This document shows, piece after piece, positions 1-9,661 of a stretch of 64,000 nucleotides of DNA (positions are counted from its first letter, which is position 1; every line of letters begins with the position of its first letter). The translations under genes and the position numbers were made by a program. The DNA comes from Ustilago trichophora (Eukaryota > Basidiomycota > Ustilaginomycetes > Ustilaginales > Ustilaginaceae). Location of the stretch: NCBI GenBank assembly GCA_900323505.1, contig OOIN01000024.1, forward strand, positions 372,001 to 436,000, read 5' to 3'. The notes below the pieces were generated by a model. It searched no databases. It worked only from the letters and a program-made list of their open reading frames with translations, and was not told the origin of the DNA.

Positions 1-643
1 GTAGTCAAGTGTAAAGCTGAGATTGCAACTCTTACTCACCGTGAGTTGTGCACACGCAGAGGACCCACATTTCTTTAAAATATGGTGTGGTGACACTGTC
101 GAGACGTGATCAAGTAATTACATTCACTGCCACCGTGGAGCCACAATACGTGCCTAGTGACCCACCAGTGGGCACCTTCAGTTGACACCGACGCTGATTA
201 GGCGCAGTGAGGGGCAAAATTGGAGCGAGAATATGGATTTGACTAAAATGATTGCTCTGAACCGCTCAATGGGTCCCGCCAAAGTTGTCAACTGAGTACC
301 TGGCAGGCAAAGAGCCGGCGTATGGTGTGTGGTTGCCTCGGTGGGCCCTACCAGACAAATGTCAGCCCTCTTTTTGTGTTTTTGGCCGTTTGTATGCCTC
401 GAAAAGTGCATACAAATACCCTCGCTGTCTGCAAGCACCGCCTTATTTCTTCACGTTCATCACTCGTCCAACTCTTTCTTTTCTCAACTGTCTTTTTGTA
501 TTCTCCCCTCCCCTTTTATCAAACTTGGATTGTAGCTGGCTCTACTTTCTTACCCTTTTTCACGTCGACATCCAGTCATACGCCCCTTCTCACTTCAATC
601 AATCTCGCTGCTTGTGGCCTGGTGCCCTCAAAACGGTCCTTTC
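1..643 (+). promoter_or_regulatory. Upstream region of first effector-like gene
   Basis: No gene is supported here; the short ORFs in this stretch are in unrelated frames. The region is one copy of the duplicated upstream block also found at about 1668-2250, so it most likely holds the promoter and leader of the gene starting at 644. A pyrimidine-rich stretch (about 440-520) precedes the start, as is common in fungal promoters. Confidence 0.45.
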
Positions 644-1624
644 ATGTTCGTCAAGATGTTAATCGAGAGAATGTCAATGCGTGTACTGGTACACGTGATC
701 GTCCTGGCGACGCTGGCATCGCTCTGTCTTGCTCTTCCTCTTTCCGCTGGTCCTCCCATCGGTCCTCCCATCGGTCCATCCACTGGTCCACTCACTGGTT
801 CTGCCATCAGGTATCAACCGAAGTTAGCTACAATCACTTCGGGCGTGAACTACGACCCCTACAAGGTCCCGGAGCTTTTCAATCCTCGACCGGACTATGT
901 CCAATCTCGGCCCTATGCCCAACCCCTTCCTGAGAACCCCTTCACTTACGAGCCTCTGCCTACCCATAAAGGATCTTGGTGGTCCAGATGGATGCCCTGG
1001 TCTACATCACAACCTTCACAACCTTCAGGAACTGTTGCGAGTGTCAAAAGTAGGGAAGATGTAGTGAGAGCGCTCAAGAATCGACTGAACGAGAGGTATG
1101 ACCAACCCCTCGAGCTACACCCGGTCAGTGTCGGTCAATTGGAGGTGATTAGACTCCCTGGAAATGGATGGGATGCTCAGGCGCTCGAAGCTATGCGTAT
1201 TAAGCAAGGAAAGAGGCCATTCATGGTAGCTACTGCAGATGACACAGTCCTGCATGTCGATTCGAGAGGCCGCCTTCATACCGTCAACGAGGAATCGAGG
1301 GCTAGTGCGCTCACTAGCCTTCAGCGAGCTCGAGAGCCAACCGTAAAGGCGCCTAGCTTGACCAGAGAGGCAGTTGCTGCAGCTGCATCGCAGAATGCAG
1401 GCGAAGCACTTGAAGAATGGCGAGCACGTCGAGCAGCTCGACAAGGTCCAGCAATACTTCCAGTAGCTGAAGAAGCAGCATCACGAGCAGCCCAGGCAGC
1501 GCCAGTAGACAGAGCAGTCGCCCAAGCCAGACCTGGTGTTGGATGGATGGACCGGATGGGTCAAGGCGCGAGGAGGTGGTTTGGCTCTGTGACTCGAAGC
1601 CTCAAGGCCCTCAAGCCTGTATAA
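644..1624 (+). CDS. Predicted secreted protein, effector candidate (copy 1)
   Basis: A 326-residue protein of no recognised family. The start at 644 was chosen because it aligns with the start of the neighbouring paralogue; an upstream in-frame ATG at 614 is not shared. A signal peptide covers about residues 12-32 (hydrophobic run ending LCLALPLSA). It is followed by Gly-Pro-Ile/Thr repeats, a Trp-rich block (WWSRWMPW, about residue 115), a conserved core with LPGNGWD (about 171-177), an Ala/Glu-rich helical stretch, and a C-terminus with GWMDRMGQGARRWFGS. There are no cysteine pairs to suggest a disulfide-rich effector. The core and C-terminus match the gene at 2251-3105. Secretion is inferred from the signal peptide; a role in plant interaction is inferred only from the cluster architecture. 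Confidence 0.8.
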   Translation: MFVKMLIERMSMRVLVHVIVLATLASLCLALPLSAGPPIGPPIGPSTGPLTGSAIRYQPKLATITSGVNYDPYKVPELFNPRPDYVQSRPYAQPLPENPFTYEPLPTHKGSWWSRWMPWSTSQPSQPSGTVASVKSREDVVRALKNRLNERYDQPLELHPVSVGQLEVIRLPGNGWDAQALEAMRIKQGKRPFMVATADDTVLHVDSRGRLHTVNEESRASALTSLQRAREPTVKAPSLTREAVAAAASQNAGEALEEWRARRAARQGPAILPVAEEAASRAAQAAPVDRAVAQARPGVGWMDRMGQGARRWFGSVTRSLKALKPV

Positions 1625-2250
1625 ACTAGTAAAGCAGCGAAATTTCCCTCCTTGATTTCAATTTTCAGAGCTGAGATTGGCGGTGCCACCCAGCTAAGTG
1701 AAGTGTGCATACGCAAAGGACCCACGTCTTGTTCATCTGTGGTGACGAATAGAGTACCCACTTTGTCAATACTCCCAATGACCCACCAGAGACCACTAGC
1801 ACCTGATGCTGAGGCTTCGTAGGTGTGACGGGCATGGTGTTGACGAATTGTGTAGAATAGCATCTGTTTTGAATAGCTCGCCTCGGGCCCCACCAGAAAA
1901 GTCAGTTGAGTACCTGGCGGTCGCGTGCAGGCGTTTGATCGATGGCCTCGGTGGGTCATGCCAGACAAGTCGCAATTCTCGTTTTGGCAAGTTGCAAACA
2001 AATGCCCTTGATGCACGCAACCATCGCATTCCTCTTTCTCTTTCATCATTCATCCGACTGTTCCTTCTTTGAGCTCTCAAACTTTCAACTGTTCGTCTCC
2101 TCCCCCCCGTCTCCTCCCCTCATAAGCTCGGAAAGTAGCTGGCTCCACTTTCTCAGCCCCTTCATGTATTTTCACACTCTCCTCCCAACCTCTCTTTATC
2201 TTACCTTTCGTGGCCTGGTGCCCTTAAGACAGTCCCTAACTTTGAACAAG

Positions 2251-3105
2251 ATGTTTGGCAAGATGGGACAATGTGCGCTGGGATTATTGATCACACTCTC
2301 GATCCTGGCTTCTTTCGCTCTAGCGGCTCCTCTTGGGCCTAGCGAACCAGCCGCCCCCATTGCCCCCGTCGTTCCTGTCGTTCCTGCTGCCTCTGATGCT
2401 CCTGTTGCGGCAGCTGCGTCTGCTGCACCGGCTGAGCCTGATGTACCGGTCAGCTCCAAGCCCGTTGATCCTCAGCACTTTCGCTACCAGAAGCGACCTT
2501 TCAACCCGGCCGACCTGCAGCCCATCGACGAATTCGTCAATTACAAGACTGTTGCAAACAATCCTAGAAGACTCGTACCAGACATTCCGCCTAGCCCACA
2601 ACGTTCTTGGATGCCCGAATGGTCGATGCCGTGGTCTCCGGATCGTAATGCAGTTCCGTCTACCAAGAATCAGCTGGATAGATTGCTCATGAATCCAAAG
2701 AAGCCACTACTACCTGGTCAAAGGCTACCGCTCGCCCCGAGACCGGTAGGAGACCTTTATGCAATCAAGCTCCCTGGAAATGCCTGGGATAGCGACGCTC
2801 TTGAAGAAATGTTGAAGATGCAAAAGGGAAGAGAATTCTACGCCGAAGGTGACAAAGGCAGAGTCTGGCTGGTCCAGGCCAACCGCCAAACGAGCGAAGT
2901 GCTGGGTGACGTGAAGGAGAAAGTCAACAGCGAGCTCGCCTCAAGACCTGCCGAAAGGACTGTGTGGGCCCCGAACTTTCCGCGAGAAAACATTCGTATT
3001 GGCCAAGCCAAATCCAGCCTTGGGTGGATGGACAGGCTCACTCAAGGCGCAAGGCGCTGGTTCGGCTCTACGTACAAAGGTCTCAAGTACCTCAAGCCTT
3101 TCTAA
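2251..3105 (+). CDS. Predicted secreted protein, effector candidate (copy 2)
   Basis: A 284-residue paralogue of the gene at 644-1624. The ORF is open upstream to 1942, but the ATG at 2251 begins the segment shared with copy 1 (MFGK/MFVK) and leads directly into a signal peptide (MGQCALGLLITLSILASFALA). The mature part starts with a Pro/Ala/Val low-complexity run, then SWMPEWSMPWS (compare the Trp block of copy 1), the core with LPGNAWD (about 174-180) followed by DALEEM, and the terminal GWMDRLTQGARRWFGS ending KYLKPF. The N-terminal low-complexity part has diverged most, while the core and C-terminus are retained, as expected if those parts are functional. No known domain is recognised. Confidence 0.8.
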   Translation: MFGKMGQCALGLLITLSILASFALAAPLGPSEPAAPIAPVVPVVPAASDAPVAAAASAAPAEPDVPVSSKPVDPQHFRYQKRPFNPADLQPIDEFVNYKTVANNPRRLVPDIPPSPQRSWMPEWSMPWSPDRNAVPSTKNQLDRLLMNPKKPLLPGQRLPLAPRPVGDLYAIKLPGNAWDSDALEEMLKMQKGREFYAEGDKGRVWLVQANRQTSEVLGDVKEKVNSELASRPAERTVWAPNFPRENIRIGQAKSSLGWMDRLTQGARRWFGSTYKGLKYLKPF

Positions 3106-3150
3106 ACTGGCAAAGCAGCGAGCTGGCTCTCGCCCATTCCCTCTTGTTCA

Positions 3151-4086
3151 CTATCCTTCCCCACTTTCTCGCACCTTGTACACTCTTCCTACTGCTTCTT
3201 CACCATCCAATATCATTCACATTCTTTTTCTCCATGTTACACTTGTGTTGCCTTCAGCTCAGACTGCCGTCACTTTACCATGCTGATAGTCTGTGCAAAA
3301 CGGCAGGCGTTTTGAGGGGTGGGCAAGGCTTGTGGCCTCGATGATTGGCCATGCAGCTAAGTTTTCTGCACCCACCATCCCACCATCGATCGTAGCAAAA
3401 AGTATATTAAGTTGTGCATTCAGCTTCACTCTGATCAGGTTCAGTGAAGGGATGACACGTGTTGACAAGATAGCGTCATTCGGCGCAGGGAACCCATCCA
3501 GCCTCGGAAGAGGCCACTCCGGTACTTATTGAATTGTGGCACTTTAGCTGATCTTTTTGAATGGCGTTTTTCAAGGGTTATGAAGCCGGTCGGACAAAAA
3601 ACATTTGGGATGAAGTATGCTTTTTTGTCCTGCTTTCTCTCAGCGGCTAAGATTGTTTTCGGAGCCACAGCAGTCGTCACCTGATCAGCACTTTCCAGGA
3701 TAATCTGGTCTGAATGGTGGAAGATGCTAGCGGAGAGCCAAAGGCAGAGGTTGCGGCAAGTCGGTGGGTGCTGGTCCTGAGAATTCAGGCAACCACAAGA
3801 GACAGAGCCATCGACCCACCACACCTTTCGCGTTGCAACTACCGTTGTTCGTTTCGCCCTTGCAACACTGCCATACTGTCGTGGTAAGCCGACTTCATTT
3901 GATCGTGTTTATAGCCTCATCTTTACACCACAGTTGTACTTGATTCACCTTCAGCTGCATCGAAGAGGAGAACCAGCCCTGCTCATCATCTTTCCTCCCC
4001 CCTTTCGTGACTTTCTCCACCACCTCTCACATTCCTTTAATATCGTGGCGACACATTCCTTTAATATCGTGGCGATAGCGGACAGT
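3151..4086. other. Intergenic region before the third secreted-protein gene
   Basis: About 0.9 kb without a supportable gene. Short pieces (GCAGGCGTTT, then GGCCTCGATG and CCATGCAG at about 3303-3356) resemble the block at about 1926-1965 in the duplicated promoters, so a decayed third copy of that promoter is possible. The final part contains the 24-bp tandem repeat listed separately. Confidence 0.4.
4029..4075 (+). repeat. 24-bp tandem direct repeat, two copies
   Basis: A 23-bp sequence beginning ACATTCCTTTAATATCG occurs at 4029-4051 and again, without mismatch, at 4053-4075 (period 24). It lies just before the chosen ATG at 4087. Because the period is a multiple of three, both copies stay open in the downstream reading frame, so the repeat would be coding if translation began at the upstream in-frame ATG (3934). 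Confidence 0.85.
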
Positions 4087-6783
4087 ATGATACCCTTTGC
4101 CTCCTCCACGCAAAGTCGAAGGCGGCAAGCTTGGATGCCTTTCTTGCTGCTTTTCCTCCTCTTCAGCTTCGCATTCACTGCCGGCAGGCAAACTGGGTCA
4201 CTTCGTGCTCGTGGTTCCAGGTACTCGCATCAAACGTGGAAGCGCAGCGGTCCCGACTCTGTCATAGAAGTTGCCGGGGGAGCATCTCAAGCTCCAGGCC
4301 CTAGCAAAGAAACTGCCACCGACCTTCGTCGTACCTCCAGCTCGCCAGACTTGACAACCTCAGCCGTAGAGGTCGATGGTGCGACATCCGGAGCCCAACA
4401 GCCCGGCAAAGACTCGGTCGCCGGTCTTCGCAGAGCCGCCAGCTCTCTTGGCTTGACCACTCCCCAATCTCCTCCCATCTTTGAAACGGCACGCACATCG
4501 CGCGTATCCTCGGCTACGCGATCCGAGCCTGGTTCAGAAAGATCTCATGGCTCTGACTCGATTCGATCTGATCCCGGCTCAGACGTATCTCATGGCTCGG
4601 ATTCGATTCGCTCAGAAGGCAAGTTCGGACCGTCCGAATATTCTTCTACGTCGGATGAATTTTCTCCTGCAAGGTCCGAAGACGCTCACACCCTTGACAG
4701 CGAGGCCGACGAAATTGCAGAATATCCCAGGCAAGGAAGGACCATTCCAAAGCCCAATGATAGACTCCAGTACACTCCACAGGCCAAGGATCTTACGGAA
4801 GTTCGTCTGCGAGCCAAGGACAGACTCCGGTATACTCCAAAGGCCGCGGATCTTATGGATGACCCTGAAGCTGAATTGCGAGCCAAAATGATCAAGGGTC
4901 CAAACCGGTTTGATTTGCCACGTCCAGTTCTCGCTGAGCGCCTACCTGATGGAACTATTGATTATGAGTTACAATCTCCGGTGCACAAAGATATTGACCA
5001 ATGGCAATCTGCGGCGAACAAACGCATTCGCGACAAGGTCTTGTCCTTGCCTGCCGGAGACCCAGAACACTTCCAACATGTCGTCTTTGAAGACGAAAGG
5101 GCTCCGGGAGGGTATAGAGTCTTTCGTTTCTCTAATCAGGGAGACGGTTCCGTCCGACGTCAGGTAGAGAACCATATTCCGGATCTTCTTCACGATTTAA
5201 TGCTTTACGAGGACCATTTGAGAGAAACTTGGCCACACGATATAGCCAACTCAATCATCAAAGGCCACGGTTGGGACAGCTCCAGGCCGGTAGTGCGGCC
5301 AGGGCAAGACAATTGGGCTCGAGCCGTTAAAGCTGTCACTGCTGCTCCTCCCACGGACGCATGGGGACGCGCGATGGAAAAGTATAAAGGCAAAGTAGCC
5401 GACGCCAGATGGAAACTTCAGACCAAACTGAGCGATCTCAAAGACGTGATTGCAGTAGGCCGCGATCGAAGTCTCGAGGCATATCACACTACCGGCGGCA
5501 TTCCGGCGGTTTACGGGCGCCATACATTGACGACTGGTATGATGATTCCAGTCGAAGCACGACGCATCGCACAACAAAGGGGAGAGGCACGTATCTTCTA
5601 CGATCCCTTCAATCCAAAGTCGCAGATTCGCCTTACTTACGCTGGACCGCTCAAGAAACCCAACGACGAGCTATTGCCGGAATCGCATTTCCGCACATAC
5701 CTGGTAAAAGATCCCAAGCTTGCCTTGCCGCTGCCGATACATTGGAGGGAGAAGCCAGCAAAGGTTGGGTTGGAGGAGGAAATTGCGGATAGGGTGAAAA
5801 AGGGGATTACGGATAGCAGAGATGCGGAGATCGAGCTTAGAAGACCACACCTGATTGAATATTTAAACTGGGTGACAAAGTTTGACCATAAGAATGAATG
5901 GAAAGGCAGTGTACCCTTTCGATGGCCGACGCAAAAGTGGGATCCTGCCAAGGCCAGGATGCAGCAAGGGGTTCAGGTATTCGGTCAGCGGCTCAACAAC
6001 GGCTGGAACAACGTCAACATCGGCTTGAACAATGCCTGGCAAAGAGCCAGAGGTATCGGAGGGTCTCGCACGTGGTTCAACCCTCAGCCAAGCCCAAACC
6101 GAGAGACAGTGGTGGGAAGCCAAGGAGAAGGCGTCACTCGAGCGCTCGGTTTGGGTCAAAGGATCAATACCGGTTGGAACAATGCTTTGGGTAGAGTCAA
6201 AGGTATCGGCCCACCTCGAACGTGGTTTGACACACGGTCAAGACAGTCCTCGACCGGAGAAGCTGCAGCATCAATTGAGGGCGGCGAACCTGCTGCCGGA
6301 ATCGCCGTTGAAGGAGCCGCTAAGGGAGCTACCGATCGAGCAGCTGCAAGCGCCAACGAAGGAGCCAGTGTAGCCCCTGGAGTCCGTCAAAGAATCACCA
6401 CCGGCTTGAACAACGTCTGGGGCAGAGTACAAGGCATCGGCGGACCACGAACCTGGTTCAACTCCAAGCTCAGACCCACAACTTCCACCAGCGAAGCTGC
6501 AGCTGTACCGTCAACTTCCCCAGAGGGCGGAGAAGCTACCATAGCCACGGAAGGTGGCGAAGCTGCCATCCCAGGATCCACCAAAGCAACTATCGAAAAA
6601 GCCGCCGCCACCGAAGCAGCTTCCCAAGCCCCCAATTGGGACCAACGAATTAACACTGGTCTCTCGACCGCTTGGAAACAAGCCAAATCTGTCGGTTTCA
6701 AAGCCAAAAAAGTTGCAACAGGTTTGCTGACAACTCCTTTCATACCTTCAGTAAGAAAGGTCATGCGTCCCTTGCGGCGCTGA
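4087..6783 (+). CDS. Large predicted secreted, repeat-containing protein
   Basis: An 898-residue protein from the ATG at 4087 (ORF open from 3934). A hydrophobic segment at about residues 17-32 (PFLLLFLLFSFAFTAG) looks like a signal peptide. The N-terminal third is Ser/Asp-rich with short internal repeats (PGS-SHGSDSIRS twice; a DRL-YTP-AKDL unit twice). The middle (about 270-620) is charged and not low complexity. The C-terminal third has four imperfect repeats near 5977, 6151, 6382 and 6637, each of the type Q-R-I-x-T-G-x-N-N-x-W-x-R-x-x-GIG, and the first three end in RTWF. It lies directly downstream of the two smaller secreted paralogues on the same strand, and its RTWF repeats recall their RRWFGS ends; homology is possible but not proven. 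Function unknown. Confidence 0.78.
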   Translation: MIPFASSTQSRRRQAWMPFLLLFLLFSFAFTAGRQTGSLRARGSRYSHQTWKRSGPDSVIEVAGGASQAPGPSKETATDLRRTSSSPDLTTSAVEVDGATSGAQQPGKDSVAGLRRAASSLGLTTPQSPPIFETARTSRVSSATRSEPGSERSHGSDSIRSDPGSDVSHGSDSIRSEGKFGPSEYSSTSDEFSPARSEDAHTLDSEADEIAEYPRQGRTIPKPNDRLQYTPQAKDLTEVRLRAKDRLRYTPKAADLMDDPEAELRAKMIKGPNRFDLPRPVLAERLPDGTIDYELQSPVHKDIDQWQSAANKRIRDKVLSLPAGDPEHFQHVVFEDERAPGGYRVFRFSNQGDGSVRRQVENHIPDLLHDLMLYEDHLRETWPHDIANSIIKGHGWDSSRPVVRPGQDNWARAVKAVTAAPPTDAWGRAMEKYKGKVADARWKLQTKLSDLKDVIAVGRDRSLEAYHTTGGIPAVYGRHTLTTGMMIPVEARRIAQQRGEARIFYDPFNPKSQIRLTYAGPLKKPNDELLPESHFRTYLVKDPKLALPLPIHWREKPAKVGLEEEIADRVKKGITDSRDAEIELRRPHLIEYLNWVTKFDHKNEWKGSVPFRWPTQKWDPAKARMQQGVQVFGQRLNNGWNNVNIGLNNAWQRARGIGGSRTWFNPQPSPNRETVVGSQGEGVTRALGLGQRINTGWNNALGRVKGIGPPRTWFDTRSRQSSTGEAAASIEGGEPAAGIAVEGAAKGATDRAAASANEGASVAPGVRQRITTGLNNVWGRVQGIGGPRTWFNSKLRPTTSTSEAAAVPSTSPEGGEATIATEGGEAAIPGSTKATIEKAAATEAASQAPNWDQRINTGLSTAWKQAKSVGFKAKKVATGLLTTPFIPSVRKVMRPLRR

Positions 6784-7010
6784 TGAAAATGTTTGGTTTA
6801 CCTCTGCCAGTATATGTAGATATTATATTCTCTTCTCCACGGTCATTACCTCGATATACAGTATAGAGTACATTCTTTCTTTTTTTTTCCCCTCTTCAGC
6901 ATGTTCTGTATGGTGAAAGAGCGCGCTTTGGATGCGGTTCAATAGACGATGAAGATCCTTGCTCGTTGCTTTTGTGTTGAAGGAAAAGGAAGAGATATGC
7001 TGAATGTGAT

Positions 7011-9245
7011 TCATATTGTGTCCGGATTGGAAGATGAGATTGGAGACGGGTAAAAGTGGAAATTTGCCGCTCGAACAAGTTCCCCTTCACCACCTGATCC
7101 TGTACCCGAAATAGGGTTCATGTACTGAGCGTAGGTCAACCATCTCCCCTTTGACACATGTTCGTTTACACCCTTATCAGAAGTTCTACTTGTTCTCGCC
7201 TTGTTCTTCTTCCCCCCTGCTGCTCTTACCTTGCCGCTCTCCTGATTAACAATCTCCCTCCTAACCGCTTCGCTTGCACTCACCTCACACGCAAACTCAA
7301 CGCCTCCCTTGATCGGCGTCAAACTCGCATCCTCCTGCATGGCCCTTACCTCATCTGGCCAAAACCTCAGCGGCACATGCACAGGAGCTAAAGGTCGCAG
7401 CTCAGCAATCAACCTCCTGCGCATACCCACCGCATTAGACAACCCACCAATAAGAACAATGTTGGACCACATCAGATCCGCCACACTTGGAGAAACAGAG
7501 GCGCAGACCGACGAGATGGACGCCTGGACGAGTTCCGGTAGTGACGATTGATCGAGAGACAGGGATGAAGGGTTGAAGAGGTGCTCGATGATGCTATGCC
7601 GTTCAGAGGTTAGGGTTAGGGTTTGTTGGTCTTCTTCGGCTTCGTTTACGGAGCTGGGCGATGGGGAAGAGGTGGAAGAGGAGAAAGTTCCAGGTGGATC
7701 GGGAGAAGATGAGGTGGCGATGAAGGAGGATTCCCATTCGAGTAGAGGGTCGAACTTTTGCCGTTTGGGAGAATGTTCCAAGGGGGGATGGGGGCGGTAA
7801 GGTGGGGGGTTGGGACCGTCGATAATGAATCCATATCTTGCTCTATCCCTTCCCTCTTGGCCACCCTTTGTCGTCACGCTTCCTCCGTAGTCCGGCAGAC
7901 TCCACGTTACACCGATACTCTTACCTTCAGCACCTTTCCCCTTCCTCTTACTCCCATACTTATCCAACAGCAGTAGATCGTGATAACTCCACTCCGCCGC
8001 CCCCCTTTGCCTTATGCTCTCCAGCTCCGCCCTTAACTTGTCATCCGAACCATATACTCTCTCCCCCACCTTGGCAGCGACAAAGCTCGTCCTCGCAAAG
8101 ATGTGACTCATGAGCCAAGATTCGTCCATCATATCGAGCTGCTGGAAGGAGAGTGTTTCCTTGAGCAAGTTGATTAGCATTTTACCGCCCAATTCGAGGC
8201 GTCGGATGGAGGGATAGTGAGGGGCGCCGGATAGGAGAGGGATTGCGTGGCAGTAGGAATAGCCGAGGTCGAGGACGAGGGTGCATTGCGGACGCGGCGG
8301 GGTAAGTATGCGGGGGATGGATGGTGGGTCGGTAGATGTGGTATTGATGGTGGACGTGCGAGCGGTGCGCATGCGTTTCGCGGGGGAGGGACCAGAGAGA
8401 GCAGCTTCGGCGATGCCTTGTTCCACTACTGATGAAGGCGACCGTTCCTCGCCGTGCCCTGGTAATGACGGTTGCTGAGGCACCTCTGGCCGGAATACAT
8501 CACTCCCCAAGCCTACCAGACTAGCACCATTCGTCCGCCACACCGCGTGCGCACCATACTGTTCAAACAGCAACAAATCCGTCGCATGCTGTGCTGGTTC
8601 CAAGTTGTTATACGCCTCTGTAATGATCACTGCCTTACCTGCTAGCAACCTGCCTCCGCCTGCTTTTTTCTTCTTGCCTGTACCCACCTCTTCTTCGAAT
8701 TTCGCTAGGTGATTGATCAACACGTGGTCCCAGATGGTCTTTTGCGCAGCCCAATCGACCACCACGCCACTCTGATGTGGTAGGCGCAGATGCAAGGCTG
8801 CATAGTCGTCGAGCAACGTGTGGATGTGCGAAGAGACAAATATGGATGTTTTGCTGCCGGGCACCGGGGCAGTGGGCGATGTGGATGCGGGGATGGTATG
8901 GGGGCTGCGCGTTCTGGCTATTGCGTTGGGGTATACTTCGATTGCGATTTGCTGTGCTAACAGGAGCGGGTCGATGTAAGGGGTCGAAGATGAAGACGAA
9001 GATGAGGCAACGGTGGCAGAAGATAGCGTGGATGCAGAGAAAGGGTAAGGAACGGAGGCGATACGAATGTTGTGTGCCCCATTGTCGATGATTAGGATAT
9101 GATCTACGCCTGCCAGTGGATCCACTGCGCCTTCGATCGGTGTAGAGGCCATATTGATGGCAGTTGTTGAGGTGGGCATGACCACCAACAAACGTAGAAC
9201 GGATCGTGTGTGTAAAGGAAAGACGAGAGAGCAACACCTCCGCAA
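7011..9245 (-). CDS. arp6: Actin-related protein 6 (SWR1 chromatin remodelling complex)
   Basis: The actin fold is evident from LIIDNGAHNIRI near the N-terminus (phosphate-loop 1 equivalent), VLDLGYSYCHAIP (phosphate-loop 2) and SNIVLIGGLSNAVGMRRRL near the C-terminus. The central GGKMLINLLKETLSFQQ with MMDESW and the LFNPSSLSLDQSSLPELV region are characteristic of Arp6 rather than actin or Arp4/5/8. In fungi Arp6 is a subunit of SWR1, which deposits histone H2A.Z. At 744 residues it is longer than the family norm of about 400-450, because of low-complexity inserts (Ser/Thr-rich, Lys/Gly-rich). Starts at 9179 or 9152 would place the actin fold nearer the N-terminus; the ORF allows 9245, and the choice is uncertain. 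No intron is needed. Confidence 0.85.
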   Translation of the reverse strand: MRRCCSLVFPLHTRSVLRLLVVMPTSTTAINMASTPIEGAVDPLAGVDHILIIDNGAHNIRIASVPYPFSASTLSSATVASSSSSSSTPYIDPLLLAQQIAIEVYPNAIARTRSPHTIPASTSPTAPVPGSKTSIFVSSHIHTLLDDYAALHLRLPHQSGVVVDWAAQKTIWDHVLINHLAKFEEEVGTGKKKKAGGGRLLAGKAVIITEAYNNLEPAQHATDLLLFEQYGAHAVWRTNGASLVGLGSDVFRPEVPQQPSLPGHGEERSPSSVVEQGIAEAALSGPSPAKRMRTARTSTINTTSTDPPSIPRILTPPRPQCTLVLDLGYSYCHAIPLLSGAPHYPSIRRLELGGKMLINLLKETLSFQQLDMMDESWLMSHIFARTSFVAAKVGERVYGSDDKLRAELESIRQRGAAEWSYHDLLLLDKYGSKRKGKGAEGKSIGVTWSLPDYGGSVTTKGGQEGRDRARYGFIIDGPNPPPYRPHPPLEHSPKRQKFDPLLEWESSFIATSSSPDPPGTFSSSTSSPSPSSVNEAEEDQQTLTLTSERHSIIEHLFNPSSLSLDQSSLPELVQASISSVCASVSPSVADLMWSNIVLIGGLSNAVGMRRRLIAELRPLAPVHVPLRFWPDEVRAMQEDASLTPIKGGVEFACEVSASEAVRREIVNQESGKVRAAGGKKNKARTSRTSDKGVNEHVSKGRWLTYAQYMNPISGTGSGGEGELVRAANFHFYPSPISSSNPDTI

Positions 9246-9661
9246 CCCGAAGACTTGGATTCTTCTGGACCCTAGAGTGGTTTTGGTCGCAGAGTATGCG
9301 TCTCACGCAAGCTGTCGGCAAGGTTGCGTGAGACGGACGAGATGGTGGTGGTTTGGAGGATGAGACGACGACTGAGCTTTGTTCGACTCAAGTACGCAAG
9401 TTGAAAAAAATTTGTACGAAATTCACGTGACGTGCAGATAATGCTGAATAAGCGCGTTTCGGCCCGATTTGTGATCCGGTATACCGATATGAGTGATTAT
9501 GTGAGATTTCTCTGGTGTTAGTAGTGCTCGTCACGATCAGGCACGCTCCGTCCGTCGCCGGAATGAAATGTATTGTTTGCTCGGGTTAACCTTACCCCAC
9601 ACTTTCTGACTTCATTTTGGCTTCTACACCTCTCATATCCCCGGCATAGGCTTGTACGACG
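9246..9661. other. Intergenic region between arp6 and the Myb-like gene
   Basis: About 0.4 kb of shared upstream sequence for two divergently oriented genes. It was searched by eye for a terminal inverted repeat matching the region right of 12195, and none was convincing. A small imperfect palindrome, CCGGTATACCG, sits at about 9476. Confidence 0.4.

Larger units (their letters stand above)
14..3150 (+). repeat. Tandem segmental duplication (two units of about 1.65 kb)
   Basis: Two head-to-tail units, about 14-1667 and 1668-3150, share non-coding as well as coding sequence. Matching upstream blocks include AGCTGAGATTG (near 15 and 1670), GGACCCAC (61 and 1718), a GACCCACCA block (about 159 and 1780), TTGAGTACCTGGC-like text (about 290 and 1908) and a GGCCTCGGTGGG block (about 337 and 1950). 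Downstream of each stop, AAACT(A/G)G(T/C)AAAGCAGCGA is kept. Each unit carries one secreted-protein gene. Non-coding similarity is patchy but collinear, so the duplication is real but not very recent. Confidence 0.8.

Noticed and set aside
7609..7625. TTAGGG-like repeat resembling telomeric DNA
   Set aside because: Only about two units, inside the conserved arp6 reading frame; chance coding sequence rather than an interstitial telomere.
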